DNA of 37,673 nt, from assembly GCA_003667245.1 (NCBI GenBank), contig RCNN01000336.1, forward strand, positions 1 through 37,673. The letters run 5' to 3'. Positions 22,686 through 31,598 of this stretch are shown one piece after another. A program made the translations under genes and the position numbers. The stretch is from Heterostelium multicystogenum. Taxonomy: Eukaryota; Evosea; Eumycetozoa; Acytosteliales; Acytosteliaceae. The notes below the pieces were generated by a model that saw only the letters and a program-made list of their open reading frames with translations, was not told the DNA's origin and searched no databases. The number at the start of each line of letters is the position of its first letter. Within the stretch, counting starts at the first letter, position 1.

Positions 22686-23707
22686 ATGGGAGATGTATTT
22701 GAAGATTGGTATAATGTGTTGTCGGTGCCTTACGATGCATCTGATAAACAGATTCAAAAGTCCTTTAGAGTGCTGTCTATTCTTTATCATCCTGATAAGA
22801 ATAAGACAAAGGAGGCTGTTGTTATGTTTGAGAAGATATCTATTGCTAAGAAGGTACTTCTCGATAAGGAGTTGCGTGCAGATTTCGATGCTCAACTAAA
22901 GCACAAGCGTGAAAAGCAGCTAAAAGATGATGCAATGGATAGAAAGAGAAAGGCTATGAAGGATCAACTGCATACTAAGGAAGAGGAAATACGTAGAAAG
23001 AAAACAGAAAGAGCAAGAAGATAAAAAGAGAGAATCTGAACGTTTCAGACAAGAAACATTGAGAGATCTGAATAAAGATAGATTATCGGAGTTTTAGAGA
23101 TAAAATGGGTATACCGGCGGCAACTACATCCAATAGCAGCAACAGTAATGGAAGCAATAGCAGTAGTGGTGCATCATCTTCATCTTCATCCTCAACCATT
23201 GAGAACAATAATATTATCCTTATAAAATGGAGATCAAAGTTGAAATATGGAGAGGATGCACTTAATGATGTATTCTCATCTTATGGTCAAATTGATTCAA
23301 TTGTAATATTAAGTGACGATGAAGATTCAGTATCAGATGGATTGAGTAAAAAGTCCAATGCAATCATTTATTTCAAGTCTGAAGAAACAGTGATATCCAT
23401 TTTGAAACATTCTAAAGATATTAAAAAGAGATATAAACTTAAAGTGGATAGAGTACCAACACCCTATAGCAATAGCAATTACTACAATAACTACTCATTT
23501 GAAACCAATGACACAACAAAGCCTTCATCCCCATCACCTTCTTCTCCCAAACCATCATCCCCATCTCAAGCCAACAGCATCAACAAAGCAAATGATCTCA
23601 GTAATTTTGAAGACAAAGAAAGTGCAATTTTAAAAAGACTAAGAGAAAGATCACAGAGAAACAAACAGCCAAATAGCAACACAAATTCGGATACAACCCA
23701 AACTTAG
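22686..23707 (+). CDS. DNAJC17-like J-domain and RRM protein, two frameshifts
   Basis: DNAJC17 is a nuclear J-protein linked to splicing (Cwf23 in yeasts). J domain at residues about 8-75: DWYNVLSVPYDASDKQIQKS, the HPD motif in YHPDKNKTKEA, and RADFDAQLKHKREKQ. A long basic/acidic coiled region follows (KEEEIRRK... KEQEDKKRESERFRQETLRD). Then come a Ser/Asn tract and an RRM-like domain (LIKWRSKLKYGEDALNDVF, GQIDSIVILSDD, AIIYFKSEETVISILK). The Pro/Ser-rich tail contains KESAILKRLRERSQR, matching the end of DNAJC17. Two single extra bases break it: one A in AAAA at 23001-23004 and one T in TTTT at 23092-23095. Without them the gene is 1020 nt (339 residues), ending in TAG. No introns. Confidence 0.88.
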
Positions 23708-23928
23708 TGTTTTTAGAAGCATTTGTAATTCTCAAAATCTAAAGTTACTAGTCAAGTTTCTACTTAAAATCCAGTAAACGGTTGATGAATATCCATTGGA
23801 GCCACTGGAGCTATTTCACAGTGAGTCGTATCGACTTGATAAGTTGATAACAGTATTGACTCAACACTTTGTTTCATTTCAAAGTTATGAATACAGATAA
23901 ATAATAATAATAATAATAATAATAATAG
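23708..23928. other. Short spacer between convergent DNAJC17 and NPRL3
   Basis: Contains an (AAT)n tract at 23900-23926 and, on the minus strand, a 37-codon open frame at 23764-23877 ending APVAPMDIHQPFTGF-TAA. That frame has protein-like codon use but matches no family I know. Confidence 0.45.
23900..23926. repeat. AAT trinucleotide repeat
   Basis: About nine TAA/AAT units; on the minus strand they would read Leu, Ile or Tyr, so the tract is probably non-coding. Confidence 0.9.
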
Positions 23929-26084
23929 TTAATCTGTCTTTGGGCGGTAAATAGAATAAAATGTGTGTCCTACATTATTGGATAAGGGCAGTTTTTCCAG
24001 CGATCTATTGGTTTTGAATTTTATTTAAAGATTCACCTTCATGTGTTACCTGTATCAATACACTCTTGTATTTTTTTAATATCTTATTTAAATCCTCTCT
24101 TGAAATATTCTCTCTCCACATGATTTCCTCTAAATGATGTTGTCCTCTGAAATAGGGTACCAATCTAAAAATATTATTTTTGGCAAATAAGTTAGTTGGG
24201 TCCAATGATAGATTCTTTGTTGCTTTCTTACCTTTTAAATAATATATATGATTTTGTGCTATCATCTATACGTTCAAAGAATGCTACTTCGTCGTGAGGC
24301 AGCAATTGGGAGGGTGTCATTGGAAAATGTGGAGTTTGGTAGAGTAATGGCGTGATGGGTGATGTTGTTGTTGTTGTTGTCGATAGGTGATCATCAAGTG
24401 TACATAAGTGTGAAGTTGCATGATCAGATCATGGCGCAGAAGCCAACAAACGATCTGCAGGAATGTAACATGGTAGCTTTGGTGGAACTTTGAAATATGC
24501 TCAGCAAGTGGTCGAGCTGAGCTAAATCGAAGCAGAATATCTTTGGAATTGGAACTCAGGAAATTGATTGCTAAATTTTTGTGAAATTTCAATGTAGTTT
24601 TGGCTGTTGCTCAGCTTGCCACTGTTGCCACTGGCCAGGTCCTCAAGCTTCGTCGGTGGAGTCAGGACGTAGACATTGTTTTTGGTCAGCATGTTTATAA
24701 TCTTTACTTTTCCCCAGTAGACGAGATGCGATGATAGTCTGTAGAGATAGGATAGTGGTAAGTCTGTTTCCAGCTGAAGATCACGGAATGACTTGGTGGG
24801 AATGGCTACGTCCAGTAATTTCTGCAGTGCTGGTGAGGTATCTGCATGAGGTGGGAGAGCAGAGTTGTCTTCGTTGTTGAGAAGTGCGTGATACGGACGC
24901 ATTGGATAGTCGCTGTAGTAATCTGGATTATTGATGTTTAAATGAAGATTGATCCAGTTGTTGATTCGTAAACTAAGTGGTCGATCCGAGTTGATTGCAT
25001 CGTAAATCTGTTTGATCTCCATGCCTAGTTGACTCTTTTTCAAAATGCGGTCAGTCAGCTCTTGATGATTTGGCTTTTCATCGCCATTATCTAGAGTGTG
25101 TTCTGTCAGCCAACCATCTCTCACCAGCATTATCTCATGAACTTGCTTTGATATGTATCCACATCTCTTTTGCTCATGTTTGAGTGCCGATGCTATCTTT
25201 AAGGCACATCTCTTGAGACTGTTATCTCTATTCTCGTTGACCTCTCCAACATTTGTCGACATGACAAACAGTAGATTAAACATAGTCAGTTCATCTGATC
25301 CACTGTTGTTGCTGCTTGTGCTGCTTGTAGATGATTCCAATCTCTTTTCTTTATTGGTTCCCTTTTCTTTAGTGTTACTATCATTATTATTATTATTATT
25401 ATTGCTGCTGCTACTATCTTTATTATTATTATTATCACTATTATTTACATTCTTTGAGCTGCCATTTTGACTGCTATTTGATCGCTTATGCTTGTCGTCT
25501 TTACATCGATGTGTGCTACCACTTCGTTTGTGCATTTTGTTCATACTTAGCCTTGATAGAGATGACGACTGAATGCCTCTACTCTGGCTGCTCTGGCTGC
25601 TCTGACTGCTAGCATTATCATCAATCATCTCATTCTGTTGTTGCATTTCATCACCTGAGTCACTGTCGGAATCTGATTCGTCATCGTTCGACAGCAGTGT
25701 TGGGTGTCCTATGAACTTGGTGTTCTCTATCATCAGCTCGAACGACATGTCACAGAGCGTCGGCTTTGGTGTCAAGATGGGGGTAAGAATCTCAGATGAC
25801 AGATTGTAGATGTACAGATTGTCGTTCGATGCATTGCCAGCACGACTCGATCCGCCAGACTGATCTTGACTTTTGTTGCTATCAGATTCTGCGCTGCTGT
25901 TGAGTGATCCACTGTTTCCGCTGTTGCCACCACGACCAGTGTTGCTTGGAGTCATAATCGGATGCTGCTGTCTAAATGCCATCATTGTTTCATCGCTCAC
26001 CTTTCCTCTGGTGACCGAGGGGTATCTAAACACCAGCTTGTCACCACCAATGCTTGTATGTACTACAAAGATGATACCTAACAT
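23929..26084 (-). CDS. NPRL3, GATOR1 subunit (nitrogen permease regulator 3)
   Basis: GATOR1 is the GAP for RagA/B at the lysosome and turns TORC1 off when amino acids are scarce. From ATG at 26084: MLGIIFVVHTSIGGDKLVFR (longin-type N-domain), a large Ser/Asn/Asp-rich insert, SFELMIENTKFIGHPTLL, LFVMSTNV, CALKIASALKHEQKRCGYIS, RPYHALL, LSYLYRLSSHLVYWGKVKII, NNVYVLTP, then CWLLRHDLIMQLHTYVHLM and, after an intron at 24165-24231, RLVPYFRGQHHLEEIMW. All match human NPRL3 blocks in order. Defects: an extra T (plus AAA at 24524-24526) after RYSAS, and one missing base in 24330-24400. The frame shown stops at 24005 (TAG). Dropping one more base (plus TTTT at 24012-24015) extends it to SIYRPKTD-TAA at 23929, giving 2088 nt (695 residues); this C-terminal extension is an inference. 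Confidence 0.92.
24165..24231 (-). other. NPRL3 intron
   Basis: 67 nt, GTAAGA...CAACTAAC...TTTTTAG. It joins SYILFK-R to LVPYFRGQHH, phase 2. Confidence 0.82.
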
Positions 26085-26799
26085 TCTATTGCAGTTTTGT
26101 TTCTATAGCTTCATGAAGCAATCCAACATCTAATTAAAAATATCAATAAATTGCACTTCAAGAAAAAACAAGAAATTTACTCTGCGATTTTAATGTTTTT
26201 GCACAACATGGAAAAATCAGTCCAGTTGTTGATATGACTTTCAACTACCTTAATTTAATTGTCAATCACTTTGATATTAAATAAACTGATCCATTGTCAA
26301 TATAATGTAGAATTTTCAATTATCTTAATTGTTAAAAATTTTATAGATAATAAGATATAAGTTAAAATTGACTGTACATTTAAAACTTAAGCTTTATTTT
26401 ATTGTAATTTTGAAGACTATAGTTTTTTTTTTTCATTTTATAATCAGTTAATTTCTACAAAAATCACCACAAGTTCAATAGTAGTGTTAGCTTCAAGGAA
26501 GTACTGAAACTCAACACACAGTATATAAGTTGTGTTTCCCCAGTGAGAAGCACATAACTACTAAGACCAAAGAGAAGTTTTAGGCTTATTTCAGATGTCT
26601 ACTACTACTTTTTTTCATCATCGAACAAAGGTAAGTACTTAGTTTGGATTCATTACCTTTTTTAATCAAACAGGAGATCTATTTTATTAATTAATTATAA
26701 ATGGTGAGGGTAATTGATGGCGCAAACAGGGAAAAAACGGAAAACGAATATTGAATCCCTGATGCGCGCATCGAGGTCTAAAAATTTCCAAAATGGTTT
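26085..26799. other. Spacer upstream of NPRL3 and downstream of the tRNA
   Basis: AT-rich, with a TATA-like GTATATAAG near 26521. A possible tiny spliced frame begins at ATG 26595, with GTAAGT at 26631 and an AG at 26672-26673. A GC-rich palindrome sits at 26761-26772. No larger gene. Confidence 0.45.
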
Positions 26800-26882
26800 T
26801 ACCTGCGGTGAGGTTCGAACTCACGACGGATTACTCCATGTGCACCTGAAGCACACGCCTTAAACCACTCGGCCACACAGGT
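26800..26882 (-). tRNA. tRNA-Leu (anticodon CAG)
   Basis: 83-nt class II tRNA read by eye. The acceptor ACCTGTG pairs with CGCAGGT (one G-U), then the D arm GCCGAGTGGTTTAAGGC. The anticodon stem TGTGC/GCACA encloses loop TTCAGGT, giving anticodon CAG after U33 and followed by G37. A long variable arm (GGA/TCC stem) and T arm GTGAG-TTCGAAC-CTCAC follow, with discriminator A. No intron, CCA not encoded. T runs about 10-25 nt downstream can end RNA polymerase III transcription. Confidence 0.95.
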
Positions 26883-26929
26883 AAATTCTGTGAATTTAAA
26901 GAATTTTTTAAATATTTTATAATTTAATA

Positions 26930-27350
26930 ACTTCTTAAACAAATCATTTTTTGAAAATCAAGACCTATTTGAATCTAAATGGTACCAACCTCGTCGTCTA
27001 ATACATCTAAAACAAACAGAACACTATCAGCAAATGAAATTGGAAGCTAATTAAAGATAAACGGATCTACCCAAGGTTTCAATGTAACCTTATCACCTAT
27101 TTGTCAAAGGTCCAATATCATGACCATCTAATATTGAGAACATCCATTAATAAGATCTCTAAAAACAATATATCGGGAGATTTTGTACTTAAAGAAATAA
27201 GACAGGTGTATCTTCTTCTTCTTCTACTTCAATATGAAATGTGCATTGTAAGTGTTTCTCATTGGAGTTGACATGAACCAAACAATTCCAAAAGGAGTAT
27301 ACTCTTATCTAAATGTGTCCACCACATTTGTTATTGATTAGCATTTTTTT
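26930..27350 (-). pseudogene. Degraded or frameshifted coding segment beside the tRNA
   Basis: Several frames on the minus strand read as protein in a consistent order: FGIVWFMSTPMRNTYNAHF or HVNSNEKHLQCTFHIEVEEE, then DTPVLFL, KISRYIVFRDLINGCSQ, DGHDIGPLTN, GDKVTLKPWVDPFIFN, LPISFADSVLFVLDVLDDEV. Single-base frame changes and stops separate them. No start, end or family recognised. It may be a decayed gene, or another gene damaged by the indel pattern seen elsewhere. Confidence 0.35.
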
Positions 27351-28240
27351 GAAGTTCATGATTTGTGATATGTCATTTTTTGAAGTGATGGTTGCCTTCA
27401 TGAAGGCACCACTTTACTCCCATTTGTTTTATAAAAACCCAAATATTTTATCATAAAAAAAAATAGTGATCACAAATGTTATTGAAATTGACTTTATTGA
27501 AAAAATAATAGATTTTTTTGAATGAAAAAACCCAAACCAAAAAACAATTAAATAAAATAAAATTAAATAAAATTACCAACTTAGTCTGATTGAGTGTTGG
27601 CTGTTGTTGTTGCTCTTGCTTGATGCTTGATCATATTTTGCACTTAAAAAAAATAACATCAATTTAGAAGCATAAAACTTTGTAATTTATATATAACATA
27701 TTATTATTTATATTAGTAAAGCAATATAATAATAATAACAACAACTTATTTTCTAAAAAAGAAATAAATAAAACATTCCACACATCCCTCACCCTTGTAG
27801 TATATATAAATAAAACATATAAAAATGGTAAAAATAAGCAAAATAAACAATGAAATACATCAATAGGTCCACTGTAATCCAATTCAATCCAATCCAATTC
27901 AAATCAACCAGATCAAAGCAAAGCAACTAAATTCAATTCAACTACAGATCTGCGATGATACAATGTCATTAATATACTCGTCACAACCTAACAAAGCACA
28001 TGGGATTAGCAACAGCAATTGAAATCATCGATCTGATAGAGGAACCAATCGACCAATCAACCAATCACTAGTTTGACAAACACAGATAGGAAGATAACTC
28101 AAATGCATTAGTAGTGTAGTAGTAACAATCAACTTATCATGATCTTCATTTGACTTTTGGTTTAAAAAAACCTATCTTCAAGCACAGACCTCATACTTGA
28201 TAGAATGGAATGGATCTTGAAATCACTTGGATATTATATG
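27351..28240. other. Spacer upstream of ARPC3
   Basis: AT-rich with A-tracts, a 16-nt palindrome at 27393-27408, CCAAT-rich runs at 27876-27900 and an 8-bp-spaced triple CCAATC at 28045-28066. Probably the ARPC3 promoter. No gene seen. Confidence 0.5.
28045..28066. promoter_or_regulatory. Triple CCAATC element, 8-bp period
   Basis: CCAATC at 28045, 28053 and 28061, exactly 8 bp apart, some 180 nt before the presumed ARPC3 start. A CCAAT-like array is a reasonable promoter element; no factor can be named. Confidence 0.4.
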
Positions 28241-29002
28241 ATGGTGTTTTAGTTAGATTGGACAGATTTGGATTGGATGCTGAAAAGACCTATTGTATCA
28301 AGTTTGATCTTATGATTAGTCCTAGTTATAATTAACATGCATATCTATCTATTCAAAAAAATATTTAGGTTCTACCATTCAAATTTCAACACTGATGCTG
28401 GATATCGTGCAATTGGTAACTACCCAATCTTGCCATTGAAGACTACCCACAAGGGTCCAGCCCCAAAGGCCGGTATGTAATCATCAATCATCGATTTAAC
28501 ACACACAATTTAAACTAACAATATACTTATCAAATTTGATTGTAATCAATCTTATCAATTCACATCTAATAATAATATCATATAGATCCAAGCTCACAAG
28601 ATATTATTGATGAAGCTTTGGACCTCTTCAAGGCAAACATTTTGTTCCGTAACTTTGAGGTTCAAGGTAATGGTGATCGTGTTTTGATCTATTTGACTTT
28701 GTATATTACCAAGTGTCTTTTGAAGATTGCCACCTGCAACAAAGGCCGACGCTGAAAAGCAATTGTTCACCATGGCTCAAGAGCAATTCACCGTCCCAGG
28801 TGACGCTGCCTTCCCACTCGGTGGTATGATCACCATCCCAAGCACCCGTGATGCTACCGATGGTATCCGTCAATCACTCACCCAACTCCGTTTGGAGATG
28901 GGTACCCGTCTCGTCCAAAGAGTCTACGCCACCGATGCCGCCCGTCCAAACAAATGGTGGATGTGCTTCTCAAAGAGAAAGTTCTTGGGTAAGGCTCTCT
29001 AA
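28241..29002 (+). CDS. ARPC3 (p21-Arc), Arp2/3 complex subunit 3
   Basis: Subunit of the actin-branching Arp2/3 complex. Exon 2 (28369-28472) reads [20 protein letters not shown] and [13 protein letters not shown]; after intron 28473-28585, exon 3 gives [40 protein letters not shown], then after one frame change [25 protein letters not shown], and [21 protein letters not shown]. The frame change is one extra G in GG at 28744-28745. Exon 1 is inferred: ATGGT at 28241-28245 spliced to 28369 gives MVFYHS and makes the corrected total 525 nt (174 residues), the length expected of this family. Its 5' splice site (GTTTTA) is weak, so exon 1 is tentative; exons 2 and 3 are sure. Confidence 0.9.
28473..28585 (+). 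other. ARPC3 intron 2
   Basis: 113 nt, GTATGT...AACTAAC...CATATAG. It joins GPAPKA-D to [10 protein letters not shown], phase 1. Confidence 0.92.
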
Positions 29003-29482
29003 AACAACAAACTACCAAAAACAACATCAAACAATCAAACAAGAATCAAACAATGATCTGATTAATAATAACAACCACAATAATAATAATAATTGAATCC
29101 AATCCCAACCTCAACTCAACCTTATTTAACTTACAATCAAATAAATAAAAAACAATACTTAATAAACATGATATTTTATGTTTTATGTAACCAAAATGCG
29201 TGTGTTAATAATGCGTATGCTACTCGCGTCATACACCCATTCACTGTTTATTTTAATTTTTTATTTTTTAGAAACTTGATCACACAGGCAACTTCCCCCC
29301 CAGACAATCTTCGAAGAAATTAATTTTTTAATTTCTTACTCCAAAATAAAGATCTCAAAACTCTGAGTTGTATGATTTCATACATCATATTATTTTACAA
29401 CCCATTCCTATCTGTACATATATTATACATACATATATATACATATATATTTATTTATATATACAACTCAAACTTAGTCAAC
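29003..29482. other. Spacer between ARPC3 and NAPRT
   Basis: 3' flank of ARPC3 followed by the NAPRT promoter. It has a GC-richer patch (29195-29245), a C7 run near 29294-29301, a 10-bp hairpin at 29314-29337 and TATA-like runs at 29420-29460. Confidence 0.5.
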
Positions 29483-31329
29483 ATGTCTACACCAGCAAAT
29501 ACTCCTTTGAAAAGAAAGAAAACTGAAGAGATTGTTGCTGATTCAAATGGTGGTGAAAGCAATGGTAAGCATCCAGTCGCTGCCAATACCTACAGAGAAT
29601 TGAAGAGAGTCAACACTGTGAACTACGCATATCAAGAAGAGACAAACGGTCATTTGAAACCATTGAATGGATTCGTCACACCGCTTCTTACTGATATGTA
29701 TCAGATTACTATGGCCTACAGTCTTTGGAAGAACAATCGTCATAACATCCACACCGTATTCGATCTCTTCTTTAGAAAGAACCCATTCCGCGGAGAGTTT
29801 ACTGTGTTTGCCGGACTCGAGGAGGTCATTCGTTTCATCTCTGACTTCCACTTTACTGAGGATGAGGTCGAACACATCCGTTCATTGATTACAGACTGTG
29901 ATCCAGGTTTCTTGGACTACTTGAGAACACTAAACTCAAAAGATGTCTCTGTCTATGCAATCAAAGAAGGTTCTGTTGTATTCCCACGTATCCCGTTGAT
30001 TAGAATTGAAGGTCCACTAGCTATCTGCCAGCTATTTGAAACAACATTGCTCAATCTCGTCAACTTTGCAAGCTTAGTAGCTACCAACGCAGCAAGACAC
30101 AAATTAGCAGTTGGAAAGAACAGAGTTATGCTGGAGTTTGGCCTTCGTCGTGCCCAAGGTCCAGATGGTGCCATGTCTGCCTCGCGTTACTCCTACCTTG
30201 GTGGTGCAGATGGTACTTCCAATGTCCTGGCTCATTGCTTCTTTAATATTCCAGTCAAAGGTACTCATGCTCATAGTTTCGTTACCTCTTATAGCAGTAC
30301 GTATAACCATAATCAATCCAAGCATTTAGCTTCTTACTAACAGTGCTATGATTATAGGCCCAGCAGATTTAGTTGATAGATCAATTGTTGGAAAAGATGG
30401 TAAAACCTATGATCTTTATGAATTGGCGTTGAAATATAGAAATGAAATGGGTTGGACTATTACAAATGACAGCGAATTGGTGGCGTTCACCGCTTATGCA
30501 AGAACATTCCCCAGTGGATTCCTTGCTTTGGTCGATACCTATGATACACTAAGCTCTGGTGTACCCAACTTCCTTTGTCTTGCTCTTGCACTCCATGAAA
30601 TTGGATATCAATCACGTGGTGTTAGATTGGACAGTGGTGATCTCTCCTATCTCTCAAAGGAGAGCAGAAAGTTGTTCAAGGCCGTCGGCCAAAAGTACAA
30701 CATTGACTACTTTGAGAACTTCCAAATTGTAGCAAGTAACGACTTGAATGAGAATACCATCCACGATTTAAACAGACAGGGACATGAAATCGACGTTTTC
30801 GCAATTGGAACCAACTTGGTTACATGCCAAGCACAACCAGCCCTCGGATGTGTGTTCAAACTGGTGGAGATTAACGGTTATCCAAGAATCAAGCTATCAC
30901 AGGAGACCAACAAGGTGACACTTCCAGGTAGAAAAACAGCCTACCGTCTCTATGGTGAAGCTGGCCATCCATTGGTAGACCTACTGCTCCTCACCCCATC
31001 AAACTCAGACTCATCCGTTGATGATATCCCTAAAGCCGGCGAAAAGGTACTCTGTCTACATCCATTCGAAGAGCAAAAAGCGTGTCATTGTTACACCAAA
31101 AGACGTAAAAGAATTGCATGTCAAGGTATTTGACAAAGGAGTAATCAGCTCTCCACTTCCAAAGCTTGAAGAAGTCAGATCTTTTTGTCTCTCTGAGATC
31201 CAACATATGCGTGAAGATCACCTCAGGGCAAGCAACCCAACACCCTACAAAGTTAGTGTGTCCAAGAAACTCTATGATTCACTTCATTCTCTCTGGTTAG
31301 AATCGGTGCCAATCAGAGAAATGAAATAA
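29483..31329 (+). CDS. Nicotinate phosphoribosyltransferase (NAD salvage), one frameshift
   Basis: Makes nicotinate mononucleotide from nicotinate and PRPP (Preiss-Handler route), in the cytosol. ATG at 29483 gives a Lys-rich leader, then [61 protein letters not shown] (PRPP-binding region), [18 protein letters not shown], and after intron 30297-30357 [41 protein letters not shown]. The C-terminus reads [20 protein letters not shown] to PIREMK-TAA. One extra A in AAAAA at 31075-31079 breaks the frame after HPFEEQ. Without it, the total is 1785 nt (594 residues), near the family's usual 540 plus the N-terminal leader. Confidence 0.95.
30297..30357 (+). other. NAPRT intron
   Basis: 61 nt, GTACGT...TTACTAACAG...TTATAG, phase 1. 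It follows [10 protein letters not shown] and leads into [11 protein letters not shown]. Confidence 0.9.
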
Positions 31330-31454
31330 AATCATATCAATATGTATAACAAATAAAATGAAAGTAGATCTACACAGTTATAATTGTATATTATAATGTT
31401 ATAAGTAATATTACATATGTTATGTTTGCTCGATTTATTTAAATAGCTTATATA

Positions 31455-31476
31455 TTTGTTTGTTTGTTTGTTTGTT
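31455..31476. repeat. TTTG tetranucleotide repeat
   Basis: About five TTTG units in the short 3' spacer between the convergent NAPRT and membrane-protein genes. Confidence 0.9.
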
Positions 31477-31598
31477 CGGTTATATAATTCTTGATTATTT
31501 ACAATTCGGATCATACTAGAACTTTAATTTGAATTCCTAGTATCTATATTAATATATATGTTATGTTGTGTTATAGTTTAAGAGGTTGAATAGTTTGA

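Noticed and set aside
25153..25470. Leu-rich plus-strand frame inside NPRL3.
   Set aside because: Antisense shadow of the Asn/Ser-rich NPRL3 insert.
26800..26882. tRNA-Sec, because TCA occurs in the anticodon loop.
   Set aside because: Correct folding places the 5-bp stem TGTGC/GCACA around TTCAGGT, so the anticodon is CAG (Leu). The acceptor stem is 7 bp, and the long variable arm fits Leu.
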